Below, in pieces: positions 34,461 through 43,696 of a DNA stretch of 64,000 bases (positions are counted from its first letter, which is position 1; every line of letters begins with the position of its first letter). The position numbers and the translations under genes were made by a program. The notes under the pieces are model-generated. The model saw only the letters and a list, made by a program, of their open reading frames with translations, had not been told where the DNA came from and did not search any database. The stretch is from Lachnospiraceae bacterium UBA2864 (GTDB lineage Bacteria; Bacillota; Clostridia; Lachnospirales; Lachnospiraceae), in the NCBI GenBank assembly GCA_002350525.1, contig DEFA01000045.1, forward strand, positions 26,282 to 90,281. Reading direction: 5' to 3'.

Positions 34461-35927
34461 ATGAAGGCAATTAAGGTCGTGGGCTGTATTTTGGCGGCTC
34501 TGCAATTTGTATTATCTGTTTTGTTTGTTTACCTTTTATATGTTACAAAGCTTATACCATTCAAGTGGATGGTGATCATAGCGGTTATAATGCTGCTGCT
34601 TCCTATAATTATAGTAATGATGATGAAGGGAAAGAAAAGTTCGTACGTCGGAATTGTTCTTTCTGTAATAATGAGCGGTATTCTCTGTTATGGAGTTTTT
34701 CTTGTTAATTCAACCAACAGAACACTTGACACAGTTACTGACAGTAAGACAGAGGTTGAACAGGTAAATGTATATGTAAGCGCAGAAGATCCTGTTGATT
34801 CTATTAATATGGCGGTTGATTCAGGATACAAATTCGGTATCATAAAAAACAGTGATTCTGAAAATGTAAATTCTATCATAAATCAGATCAACAGTGATTT
34901 CGGCACAGAGATAGGTGTTAAGGAATATGATTCCGTATATGATCTTGCCGTTGCATTTGAACTTGATAATATTCAGTCTTTTATCATCAATTCGGGAATG
35001 CTTGCGGTTCTCGAGAGCTCGGATAATTATGAGAATTATTCGGAAACTCTTAAGGTTATCATGGAGAAAGAGATTGAAACCCAGATTGAAGAGGTTGTAG
35101 AGGAAAAGCCTGCTTTCGATAAGAACCGTTTCTGCATGTATATAAGCGGTATCGATACTTATGGTTCCGTAAATCAGAAGAGCCGTAGCGATGTTAATAT
35201 CATAGCTGTTGTAAATACAGAGACAAGAACGATGCTTCTTGTTTCCACACCGAGAGATTATTATGTAGAGATGCCATGTATAAGCAACCAGAAGGATAAA
35301 CTTACGCATGCGGGCGTCTTTGGTATAGATGCATCAATGGCTACTCTTGAGAGGCTTTATGATGTTGACCTTAACTATTACCTCAGAATGAATTTCTCGG
35401 GTTTTGAAGAGATTGTAGATGAACTTGGAGGAATAGATGTATATTCCGAAGTTGGCTTTACAGCTATTACTGATGATGAGTTCCAGCAGGGATACAATCA
35501 TCTTGATGGTAAGCATGCGCTTACATTTGCCCGAGAGAGAATGGCCTTCCTCAGCGGAGACAGACAGAGAGGTAACAACCAGATGGCTGTTATCAAAGCA
35601 ATCGTAGAGAAGGTTGAGTCGTCGGATATGCTTAAAAACTATTCAAGCGTTATGGATTCTCTTGCCGGAACATTCCAGACAGATATGACGAAGGATGAGG
35701 TCGGTGAAATCGTACAGCAGATGCTTGAAGATATGAAGAGCTGGAATATCTATTCATACAGCGTAAGTGGTTCGGACGGAGAGGATGTCTGCAGTTCACT
35801 GGGTGCTGTAGGATATGTAATGTACCCATATGAAAGTGATGTTTCTTTCGGTAAAGAGCTTATCCAGAAAGTGCTTGGCGATGGTTCTATCAGCCAGGAA
35901 GAGATTAATGAACATATGAATCAGTAG
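34461..35927 (+). CDS. LCP-family cell-wall glycopolymer ligase
   Basis: A 488-residue LytR-CpsA-Psr protein. Three membrane helices (about 4-27, 33-53, 62-84) precede an outer region with an extra domain (85-220) and the LCP domain (about 225-385: SRSDVNIIAVVN, MLLVSTPRDYYV, GGIDV, FARERMAF with conserved Arg and Asp). LCP enzymes move polymers from undecaprenyl phosphate to peptidoglycan. The 85-220 domain is the part found in three-helix LCP proteins. A large hairpin follows the stop. Confidence 0.93.
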   Translation: MKAIKVVGCILAALQFVLSVLFVYLLYVTKLIPFKWMVIIAVIMLLLPIIIVMMMKGKKSSYVGIVLSVIMSGILCYGVFLVNSTNRTLDTVTDSKTEVEQVNVYVSAEDPVDSINMAVDSGYKFGIIKNSDSENVNSIINQINSDFGTEIGVKEYDSVYDLAVAFELDNIQSFIINSGMLAVLESSDNYENYSETLKVIMEKEIETQIEEVVEEKPAFDKNRFCMYISGIDTYGSVNQKSRSDVNIIAVVNTETRTMLLVSTPRDYYVEMPCISNQKDKLTHAGVFGIDASMATLERLYDVDLNYYLRMNFSGFEEIVDELGGIDVYSEVGFTAITDDEFQQGYNHLDGKHALTFARERMAFLSGDRQRGNNQMAVIKAIVEKVESSDMLKNYSSVMDSLAGTFQTDMTKDEVGEIVQQMLEDMKSWNIYSYSVSGSDGEDVCSSLGAVGYVMYPYESDVSFGKELIQKVLGDGSISQEEINEHMNQ

Positions 35928-35930
35928 GAT

Positions 35931-36020
35931 TACTATTCGCAGCCTATGAGAAATTCAGCAAAACGTCCTGCTTGCAGGATGTTTTGCTGAATTTTCTCAT
36001 ATGGTATCCGATGAATAGTA
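35931..36020 (+). repeat. Large two-part hairpin after the LCP gene
   Basis: ATGAGAAATTCAGCAAAACG and the following CCTGC (35946-35971) pair with 35974-36000 with one bulge and one G-U. Outside it, TACTATTC (35931-35938) pairs with GAATAGTA (36013-36020) across an internal loop. The loop is only TT. No long T run follows, so it is not a simple terminator. Confidence 0.6.
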
Positions 36021-36040
36021 TTACAAAAAGGGAGAATCGT

Positions 36041-36964
36041 ATGAATGAACCTTTCTATAAGAACAGTAAATCATATCTTATCTGTGGATTGATAGGACTG
36101 GTAGGGGTCATATATCTCGGCCTTGCAATCTTTATCAACAGTGTTTCCACCGTTATAGATATAGATGAGCGGAATACGGACGGAATGTCGGTATATGATT
36201 CCATTGTAGGCGCACTCAAAGATCTGAAGTACGGTTTCAAGATATCAAGGTTCTTTCCGCTTTTACTTGCAATAGCGCTTTTTGTGGTTCTGATCATTAT
36301 GCTTTACTTCGTTATAAAGGATAACTTCCTGAATGAGAACTTTCACAGACTGGATAAGCTTGCAAGTGAAGAGAAACCTATTCCGAAAGGAACAGTGGTG
36401 AGTACGGTTTTTGGCGAAGAGGAAGATGCTATTCTTGCTGATATAACGGGGAAGCCGGGAGATGTTGCGGAAAAACATGAAGAGCCTGTGGAAAAATCGG
36501 AAGGATCTGCAGAAACAGCCGATGGGGCAGTAGATAAGGAAACTGCTTCGGAAGATAAGGATGAACTTGAGGATAAGCCTTTTGAGATCAAGGAAGTAAC
36601 TCCGGAACAGAAGAAGGCTATGGCAAGAAGAAGACGTCTTCAGATGGGCGGACCGATCGGAGTGTTCTTCAGATTTGAGGACAGACACAGATATCTGGCA
36701 CGTATAATTCCCGGAATACTTGTGGTTCTTATATATATTGGCTTATATCATACACGGGAATATAAGGAAGCATATAACGCAACAACAGAGCTTGTCTCAA
36801 GCTGGCAGTCCATTATAACACAGTACAAGATGATGAACATGGAAACTGACATGGTTGCGGAGATACATACGGGATTTGGACTTCTTATGGTAATCGCAGG
36901 AGTTATATTCTATTTCGGGGCGTTCTGCTTTAATTTTGTACTTGATACATTGAATGAAGACTGA
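36041..36964 (+). CDS. Membrane protein with charged middle loop, unknown
   Basis: A 307-residue protein. Helices near 13-33 and 68-93, a long Glu/Asp/Lys-rich cytosolic loop (100-215, including RRRRLQMGG), then helices near 218-236 and 275-297. No family recognised. ATG 36041 is preceded by AAGGGAGAA; the frame upstream to 35972 runs through the hairpin and is unlikely to be coding. A terminator-like stem lies at 37012. Confidence 0.72.
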   Translation: MNEPFYKNSKSYLICGLIGLVGVIYLGLAIFINSVSTVIDIDERNTDGMSVYDSIVGALKDLKYGFKISRFFPLLLAIALFVVLIIMLYFVIKDNFLNENFHRLDKLASEEKPIPKGTVVSTVFGEEEDAILADITGKPGDVAEKHEEPVEKSEGSAETADGAVDKETASEDKDELEDKPFEIKEVTPEQKKAMARRRRLQMGGPIGVFFRFEDRHRYLARIIPGILVVLIYIGLYHTREYKEAYNATTELVSSWQSIITQYKMMNMETDMVAEIHTGFGLLMVIAGVIFYFGAFCFNFVLDTLNED

Positions 36965-37011
36965 TTTAATGATATGACATAAGTGTCAAAAGATTTTGCA
37001 ATATGCTATAT

Positions 37012-37057
37012 ATTGACGTTCGAGGCAGGTGATGCTGACTCGGACGTCGATTTTTTT
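37012..37057 (+). terminator. Terminator-like stem
   Basis: GACGTTCGAG (37015-37024) pairs with CTCGGACGTC (37039-37048, one G-U), followed after GA by seven T. It probably ends the 36041 gene. The next 170 bases hold a candidate promoter (TTGACG near 37142, TTAATA 17 bases after) and nothing else I can identify. Confidence 0.65.
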
Positions 37058-37228
37058 ATGGGAAACGGCGGTTCCTGCAAAGCAAAATCGCTCCGATAAG
37101 AATTCGTCTCGACACACTGTTTCCGTAAATGGAACAAATACGGTTGACGAATGGATAAAATATGGGTTAATATGTCGGCAAGTATATAGTATTAAACATA
37201 TTCAAGGGAGTGATAATGGAGGGGTTTG

Positions 37229-38077
37229 ATGAGAATTGAAGACATGATAAGAATTAAGATAGAAAACGGGCTTTCCTGCAGAGATATTTCTGAAAAGTCA
37301 GGTGTACCATTCGGAACCGTTCAAAAGATATTTGGGAAGAATACCGAAACGCCAAGGTATAAGACGTTGCAGGCTCTCAGTGCATTCTTTGAAGGAATGC
37401 AAGGGAGAGGCAGCGAAGAAGCGTTATTTGAGGTGCAGGATAAAATGGTTAAAGAATCGGGTACTTATATGTATGGGACGTCTCCTAAGAAAAAGACCGA
37501 TCTGACACCGGAAAAAAGAATAGGGAAGACATTGGAAGATTATGAAGCATTGCCCGAGGGAGCAAGAGTAGAGATGATAGATGGTGTATTCTATGACATG
37601 GCAAGTCCGACAACTATACATCAGCAGATCATTTCACTTATAGCTTATGAATTCAGGCAATATATAAATACCAATGAAGGAAAATGCATGCCGTTCGAAG
37701 CTCCTACAGATGTTCAGCTTAACGGTGATGATGACACCGTGGTTCAACCGGATATTTTTGTGATCTGTAATCGGGATAAGATCAATAAACGGAGGGTTGT
37801 GGGCGCCCCGGATCTTATAGTTGAAGTTTTGTCTCCGAATAATTGGTACATGGATATGAGTATAAAGTACCATAAGTATAAAACTGCCGGAGTTAGGGAA
37901 TATTGGATCGTTATGCCGGAGGATAAAAGTGTTCTTGTGTATGATTTTCTGAAGGCGGATAATTTTGTGAAATATTCATTTGATGATGAAGTTCCGGTTT
38001 CGATATGGGGAGGGAGATGCAAGGTTGATTTCGGAAACATATATCGACAGGTCTGTTTTATGTACGAGGAAATATAA
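37229..38077 (+). CDS. HTH-Uma2 fusion protein
   Basis: A 282-residue fusion. Residues 1-60 form a helix-turn-helix (LSCRDISEKSGVPFGTVQKIF). Residues about 90-280 are a Uma2/DUF820 PD-(D/E)xK nuclease-fold domain: VEMIDGVFYDM, VQPDIFVIC and APDLIVEVLSP carry the expected acids, and GVREYWIV follows. Uma2 proteins are abundant in cyanobacteria and some Firmicutes and their role is unclear. Fusion to an XRE-like N-terminus suggests a DNA-directed nuclease or a regulator. ATG 37229 follows GGAGGGG. Confidence 0.85.
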   Translation: MRIEDMIRIKIENGLSCRDISEKSGVPFGTVQKIFGKNTETPRYKTLQALSAFFEGMQGRGSEEALFEVQDKMVKESGTYMYGTSPKKKTDLTPEKRIGKTLEDYEALPEGARVEMIDGVFYDMASPTTIHQQIISLIAYEFRQYINTNEGKCMPFEAPTDVQLNGDDDTVVQPDIFVICNRDKINKRRVVGAPDLIVEVLSPNNWYMDMSIKYHKYKTAGVREYWIVMPEDKSVLVYDFLKADNFVKYSFDDEVPVSIWGGRCKVDFGNIYRQVCFMYEEI

Positions 38078-38133
38078 ATAGTTGGATTTTTAATGAAAAT
38101 TATGTGATTTTTTACTTGATTTGAGGAAATTTC

Positions 38134-38162
38134 TTGAGATATGGAAAGATATTTGATATATA
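38134..38162 (+). promoter_or_regulatory. Promoter of the pilus operon
   Basis: TTGAGA (38134-38139), 17 bases, TATATA (38157-38162), 40 bases before the signal peptidase gene. Confidence 0.5.
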
Positions 38163-38201
38163 TAGAACAGAAATGTGAAACTACGATGCGGGCAGAGTAG
38201 T

Positions 38202-38843
38202 ATGAAAAGAAAAGATATCAGTAGTATGAACAGGAAGGAACTGGTCGATCTTGTCTATGAACTTGTTGAGGACGAGGGAGACGGAAGTTCTGATATCTCT
38301 GTTGAGGAGTTGAAGGCTGAACAGCAGAGAATTAAAAAACAGGGGAAATATATAAAAACATTAAAGAGCACTTTTGCGGTTCTTATAGTTGTAGCCGCTG
38401 TGGCAGTGCTCATTTCTGTTTTATTTCTTCCGGTTATTCAGGTGTCGGGCAGTAGTATGGAACCTACGCTATGTGACGGTGACATACTTGTGCTTGTTAA
38501 AACCGGTAAATTTGAAACAGGTGAGTTATGTTGTTTTTCCTGGCAGAATAAACTGCTTTTAAAGAGAGTCATCGGAAAAGAAGGCGACTATATAGATATA
38601 GATGAGTATGGAAATGTATCCGTAAACAATATACCTATAGATGAACCGTATGTAACTGATAAGAGCCTGGGAATATGTGACATTACGTTTCCATATCAGG
38701 TACCTGAAGGAACTATATTTGTATTGGGGGATAAGAGAGATAAATCAGTAGACAGCCGTTCTACGACGATAGGCTGTATATCAAAAGATCAAATAATTGG
38801 GAAAGTGCTATTCAAAGTATGGTCAGGGGCAAGTCAGAAATGA
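38202..38843 (+). CDS. Signal peptidase I dedicated to the pilus operon
   Basis: About 213 residues. A cytosolic N-terminus, one membrane helix (about 58-82), then SGSSMEPTL with the catalytic Ser, LLLKRVIG with the catalytic Lys, and GDKRDKSVDSR. This is a Gram-positive single-helix type I signal peptidase. Such genes are common in sortase pilus clusters (as SipA/LepB), where they assist pilin export or act as chaperones; here both catalytic residues are kept. The start is uncertain (ATG 38202 or GTG 38175). The stop overlaps the ATG of the adhesin gene. Confidence 0.9.
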   Translation: MKRKDISSMNRKELVDLVYELVEDEGDGSSDISVEELKAEQQRIKKQGKYIKTLKSTFAVLIVVAAVAVLISVLFLPVIQVSGSSMEPTLCDGDILVLVKTGKFETGELCCFSWQNKLLLKRVIGKEGDYIDIDEYGNVSVNNIPIDEPYVTDKSLGICDITFPYQVPEGTIFVLGDKRDKSVDSRSTTIGCISKDQIIGKVLFKVWSGASQK

Positions 38844-41134
38844 ATAATTCGGAGAATAAGTTACAGGAAGTCGTAAGACGTATAAAAGAGAATAAGAAAC
38901 AACACAGAAGGATTCGTCTATATATGACGATTCTTTCTTGTGTTGTTTTTTTACTGGTTTTTTGGCAGCTTAGAGGAACGGGAATAGCGCTTCTTCGTGA
39001 TTCGGCCGGAGTTGCAACCTCTACGGATGCTGAAAAGAAGGAAATACATGGTGAGCCGGAAGATATTCGGGAATCAGGAACTGTTACGGCAGAAAAAGAT
39101 AAGGAAAATGAGACAGGTCGGAATATAAATGATGAAAAGATTGATTCTAAGACATCGGATAAGGCAGATGATATACTCGAGGACGAAAAACTGAATACAA
39201 AAGAGACATCATCTGAGGAAATTGAAGAAGCTTCGGAAGAAGAATCGGAAGAGCCTGAGAAGGTAGAATATGAATCAGAGAGTGAATCGGGAATCAGAGT
39301 AAGGATAAGTGCATCAACCGATGCGTTTCCGGAAGGAACAGATGTAAGGGTTGAGGATGTTCCCGAAGACATGGCAATGGAAATAGCCGAAGCGGGTGTG
39401 GCCGAGATAAAGGGAATCGATGTCGCAGCAGTCGAAGATGAGACAGAAACAGATGAAGCCGCAGAGATAAGTACAATCGGTGACGCGGAAGCGGTTGAAG
39501 CAGAGACTTTAGAACAGGAAGTTGAGATACATAGTGCAGTCGGAGTTGATATAACATTTATCTCACCGGAAGGCAAAGAGATAGAGCCTGTCGAAGGCAG
39601 CAGCGTGGATGTATCTATTCTGCTCCCGGAAGAATCCGAGATAGATAATGATAACCTGTGCCTTCTCCATCAGGTAGATGAAGAAACGGTTGAACATATA
39701 GAAGATGCCAAGGTTGAGGATGAAGAAGTTGTCTTCACCACAGAGTCGTTTTCGATATATGTAATGACGAATCTGGGACCAAAGGATAAAGACAAGATAC
39801 ACGAATCATTAAAAGGATATGATTTTTTTAATGATCCAGATGACCCCAATGCACAATATGTACGCAACTTACCTGAGAGACCGTATATAATGCATATTGG
39901 TGATGAGATTACTTTGATTGGTGTTGGAACATCAGATTCTATGTGGTCTTATTGTACAGAAAAATATAATTTGTCGATAGATAATATCATTACACCGGGA
40001 AATACAATTGTAGAAGATTTGGGAAACGGTAATAAAAAACTGACTAAGACGTATACAGCTATAGACCGAGGTAAAGTTGAAATTCATTACGGTAATGAAG
40101 TGTTTTATATTGAAGTGAAGGGTGACGGTGATGAAGGACATCATTCAGATATAGAGATTGAAGATGGAGGCTATTTTAATAAGACGGTTGTAACATATGA
40201 CAATGATGGAAATGAAATATGTACCATAATTTCATATCAGACAAGAGTTGTAAAAGTGCATGAAAGTCATATTTTTAATGAATCTAATCAAGAGATAACA
40301 CATAGGGAAAGTGATCTTTCAAAACCTAGTTATTTTGTTGAAGATGATTATGAAGAGTACAATAATTCTGGTAATGGTGGACAGTATGAAATTACATCAG
40401 CATGGAAGGGAAACAATGGCACAACTCCTAAATATGACTTAGAGGATGTGGATCATGTATCTTTTTTGATCGATTTGGAATTTGTTCCACGAATAAAAAC
40501 TGTGTTCATCAATGGAAGTAAAAAAACGGAGGAGAATATTTCTTCGGATTCGCAGTATGAAAAATTTAGTCTTGCAAATATAGAGTTTCTAATGAATAAG
40601 CAGAGTGTGCTAGATGCTTTGAATAAGTGTCCGGCGCATAATGGAATGGATTTTAATATAAAGTATAGTAGGGCTTCGTGCGAACTAAGATCCAAAAAAG
40701 AACTGGTTGGAGGAAAACTTGAAGCAGGAATGTTCAGTTTTCAAGTTTTAGATAATCAAGAAAATGTGGTAGTAACCGCAGTAAATGATGAAGTTGGGAA
40801 TATTAATTTTCCACAGATTGAGTTTTCTGAACCGGGAACATATAGATATACGATTAGAGAGGTGTATGATCAAAACCAACAGTCCATTGTATATGATACA
40901 TCTCCAGATAGAAATGTTGCTGTTGAAGTAGTGAGAGATCCAGATACTCAAGACTTATACATTTATAGTATTACGTATGCTGATGGTAAAATCCCAGAAT
41001 TCACCAACTACGTTAAATATACACTTCCGAGCACGGGAGGTATCGGAATATATCCTTATATAATACTGGGAATAATTCTTTGCGGAGCTTCATTACTCCT
41101 GCTGATTTTAACAAGAAGGAGGGGGAGCGGATGA
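38840..41134 (+). CDS. LPSTG-anchored pilus adhesin with FctA-type domain
   Basis: A 764-residue surface protein. A basic N-terminus and membrane/signal helix (about 30-50) are followed by a long Glu/Asp/Ser-rich region (70-260), a middle domain, and a pilin isopeptide (FctA/Spy0128-like) domain (about 640-725, GMFSFQVLD and PGTYRYTIREV). LPSTG at 729-733, a membrane helix and RRRGSG end the protein. The ATG (38840) overlaps the peptidase stop as ATGA. Likely tip or ancillary pilin. From about 39780 the DNA becomes more AT-rich with different codon choice, suggesting an exchanged segment. Confidence 0.9.
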   Translation: MNNSENKLQEVVRRIKENKKQHRRIRLYMTILSCVVFLLVFWQLRGTGIALLRDSAGVATSTDAEKKEIHGEPEDIRESGTVTAEKDKENETGRNINDEKIDSKTSDKADDILEDEKLNTKETSSEEIEEASEEESEEPEKVEYESESESGIRVRISASTDAFPEGTDVRVEDVPEDMAMEIAEAGVAEIKGIDVAAVEDETETDEAAEISTIGDAEAVEAETLEQEVEIHSAVGVDITFISPEGKEIEPVEGSSVDVSILLPEESEIDNDNLCLLHQVDEETVEHIEDAKVEDEEVVFTTESFSIYVMTNLGPKDKDKIHESLKGYDFFNDPDDPNAQYVRNLPERPYIMHIGDEITLIGVGTSDSMWSYCTEKYNLSIDNIITPGNTIVEDLGNGNKKLTKTYTAIDRGKVEIHYGNEVFYIEVKGDGDEGHHSDIEIEDGGYFNKTVVTYDNDGNEICTIISYQTRVVKVHESHIFNESNQEITHRESDLSKPSYFVEDDYEEYNNSGNGGQYEITSAWKGNNGTTPKYDLEDVDHVSFLIDLEFVPRIKTVFINGSKKTEENISSDSQYEKFSLANIEFLMNKQSVLDALNKCPAHNGMDFNIKYSRASCELRSKKELVGGKLEAGMFSFQVLDNQENVVVTAVNDEVGNINFPQIEFSEPGTYRYTIREVYDQNQQSIVYDTSPDRNVAVEVVRDPDTQDLYIYSITYADGKIPEFTNYVKYTLPSTGGIGIYPYIILGIILCGASLLLLILTRRRGSG

Positions 41135-41204
41135 AGGAAAAACTGTTAGAGTAAGAGATAATACGAATCACAATAATCTATATAATGACTTAAGGAGAGA
41201 AAAT

Positions 41205-42890
41205 ATGAAGAAAACAGTTAAAATGATTTTAAGTCTTGTGCTTACATTGTTTGTTTTATTATCTTTCGGAAATCCGGTAAAGGCTGCTGATACAAATGTG
41301 TATACTATAACAATAACCAGAGACGGAAATGCTGTTTCGGATGATAATCATACTTATGAGGCTTATCAGATATTTAAGGGTGATATATCAGGCGAAGGAA
41401 ACAATGCCGCACTTAACAATATCGAATGGGGAAGTGGTATAAAAAGTGCTGAGTTTCTTGATGCATTAAAAACGGAAAATAATACGATTTTTGGAGCATG
41501 TACGGATGCTTATAGCGTTGCGGAAGCATTGACTAACAGCAAGTTTGACCCTAATAGATTTGCGGAGATTGCTGCCGAACATTTGGGCACTTCATCGGGA
41601 AGCGGTACAAGGGCAATTAATGTTACAGGAGCAGGTTACTATATTGTTAAGGAAGTTGATGCAAATGATCCGTTAAAGAATAAGGAGTCAGTTGCTTATA
41701 CAGATTACCTCCTTAAAATTGTAGGAGATGTAGAAATAGAATTAAAAGATGAAGTTCCTTCTATCAAAAAAGTCATAGCTGAAGGAAATGGAGTAGTTGC
41801 AAATAATGCAAGTATAGGAGATAAGGTTCCATATAAGGTTACATCAGCAGTTCCGGATATGACAGGATATACTAAGTATTTCTTTGTAGTAGAGGATGAA
41901 CTTGGCACCGGACTCACATTTAATAATGATGTAACTATTAAGGTTGGTGAGAATAATCTTCAAAAGGGCGTTGATTATACAGTAGCTACAAATGGACAAA
42001 AATTTGAGATAATCTTTAATAATTTTTACAATAATTATAAAGACAAAAAAGGTGCTGAAATTGTCATTGAATATTCTGCGACTTTAAATGAAAATGCAGA
42101 TCTTACAACAGAAGGTAATCCTAATACAGTAAAACTTGTATATTCCAATAATCCGAATGCTACATCTACAGGAGATCCTGATAATCCAAACAAACCCGGT
42201 AATAATGATTATACAGGTAAAACACCTGAAAGTAAGACAAAGACATATGTAACAGAAATTGAGATACTTAAGCTGGATGCTAAGGATCAGGATGAAGGAA
42301 AAGAAACACCTCTTTCGGGAGCTAAATTCATTATTGAAGGAAATGGTGTTAAAGCTGTAGTAATAAATGATAAAGTATACGTAGAAGATACAAATGGCTC
42401 GTGGTATATGCTTAAGGATGGTACATTTTCAGAAACAGAGCCTGACGAAGAGCATCGCGGATCTGATAAGAAGTATAAGTTGGTAGATAAGGTAACCCAA
42501 GGAACAGCAAGTGCAAACGTAAATAAAATATTCTATACGAATGCAAATGGTAAAGCTATAATCAAGGGATTAGCTGCAGGAGAATACACTATAACAGAGC
42601 TGGAAGCACCTAAAGGATATAATAAATTGAAAAATCCTGTAAAGGTAACTATTTCGGCAACATATACAAATCAAGAAACTACTATGGATTGCCAATTTGC
42701 AGTAACGGGAGAAGGCGCTAACATTAATGGAAATAAGGTGACTATTGTAATAGGGAACAGTAAGGGAACCGAGCTTCCTGGTACGGGTGGTATCGGAACA
42801 ACTATCTTCTATATCATCGGTGGTATATTAGTTGCAGCAGCAGTAGTTCTTTTTGTAACAAAGAAGAGAGTAGATGCGAAAGAAAAGTAA
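41205..42890 (+). CDS. Major pilin, LPGTG-anchored, SpaA-like
   Basis: A 561-residue pilin with signal peptide (cleavage near VKAAD, about 27), domains with isopeptide features, a SpaA/Cna-type domain (about 360-500; LSGAKFIIEG, ANGKAIIKGLAAGEYTITELEAPKGY, whose Glu is the E-box), and LPGTG at 524-528 followed by a helix and KKRVDAKEK. Class C sortase would link subunits through a Lys. The gene ends 17 bases inside the sortase gene. Ribosome site AAGGAGAG. Confidence 0.93.
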   Translation: MKKTVKMILSLVLTLFVLLSFGNPVKAADTNVYTITITRDGNAVSDDNHTYEAYQIFKGDISGEGNNAALNNIEWGSGIKSAEFLDALKTENNTIFGACTDAYSVAEALTNSKFDPNRFAEIAAEHLGTSSGSGTRAINVTGAGYYIVKEVDANDPLKNKESVAYTDYLLKIVGDVEIELKDEVPSIKKVIAEGNGVVANNASIGDKVPYKVTSAVPDMTGYTKYFFVVEDELGTGLTFNNDVTIKVGENNLQKGVDYTVATNGQKFEIIFNNFYNNYKDKKGAEIVIEYSATLNENADLTTEGNPNTVKLVYSNNPNATSTGDPDNPNKPGNNDYTGKTPESKTKTYVTEIEILKLDAKDQDEGKETPLSGAKFIIEGNGVKAVVINDKVYVEDTNGSWYMLKDGTFSETEPDEEHRGSDKKYKLVDKVTQGTASANVNKIFYTNANGKAIIKGLAAGEYTITELEAPKGYNKLKNPVKVTISATYTNQETTMDCQFAVTGEGANINGNKVTIVIGNSKGTELPGTGGIGTTIFYIIGGILVAAAVVLFVTKKRVDAKEK

Positions 42891-43695
42891 GGTTTTAAAT
42901 ATAATTATAACTGTCATATTTGTGACGGGGCTGATTATATTGCTTTATCCGTCGGTCAGTAATTATATCAACAGTAAGCATGCTTCGAGAGTTATAAAAA
43001 GCTATCGTGAGACTGTTGATAATGCCGACCCGGACGGCTTGGAGAAATCCTTCGAAGCTGCAGAGGCTTATAACAAGGAGCTTGCTAAAAAGCCCGAAGC
43101 CTTCTTCAAACCGGAAATCATAAGTGGTTATAACAGTACTCTCGACATAACAGGAACAGGAATTATGGGTTATGTCGAGATTGAAAAAATCGGTGTGGAA
43201 CTGCCCATCTATCATGGAGTCGAAAAAGAGGTGCTTCAGGTGGGGGCCGGACATTTACCCGGAACCAGCCTGCCTGTTGGTGGCAATTCCACGCATTCGG
43301 TTTTGTCGGGACACAGAGGATTGCCAAGTTCCAAGCTTTTCAGTGATCTTGATAAAATGGAAATAGGTGATACATTTTGCATTATCATTCATGATAAGGT
43401 ACTCACCTATCAGGTTGATCAGATTAAGATCGTTCTTCCTACGGAAACAGACGATCTGAGAATAGAGAACGGAAAGGATTACTGTACACTTCTTACATGT
43501 ACACCCTACGGTGTTAATTCACACAGACTTCTGGTCAGAGGTGTAAGGGTTGATACTCCGGAGAATGTTGACATCAGAGTTATAAATGAGGCGGTAAAGG
43601 TTGATCCGGTTATAGTCGCATCGATAATTCTGATTCCGCTGCTTGTTTTAGCATATCTGATCATATTTTTGTTTGATAAGAAGAGGAGAGAGTGA
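42874..43695 (+). CDS. Class C pilus sortase
   Basis: A 273-residue transpeptidase that polymerises the LPGTG pilin. N- and C-terminal membrane helices (about 9-25 and 245-265), lid region with SFEAAEAYNKEL, catalytic His in LSGHRGLP, Cys in LLTCTPYG and Arg in HRLLVRG. The C-terminal helix and TLLTCTPYGVNSHRL pattern define class C. It overlaps the pilin gene by 17 bases. Confidence 0.95.
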   Translation: MRKKSKVLNIIITVIFVTGLIILLYPSVSNYINSKHASRVIKSYRETVDNADPDGLEKSFEAAEAYNKELAKKPEAFFKPEIISGYNSTLDITGTGIMGYVEIEKIGVELPIYHGVEKEVLQVGAGHLPGTSLPVGGNSTHSVLSGHRGLPSSKLFSDLDKMEIGDTFCIIIHDKVLTYQVDQIKIVLPTETDDLRIENGKDYCTLLTCTPYGVNSHRLLVRGVRVDTPENVDIRVINEAVKVDPVIVASIILIPLLVLAYLIIFLFDKKRRE

Positions 43696-43696
43696 T

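Noticed and set aside
37012..37057. Riboswitch
   Set aside because: The stem has no conserved core of any class I know and is explained as a terminator of the previous gene.
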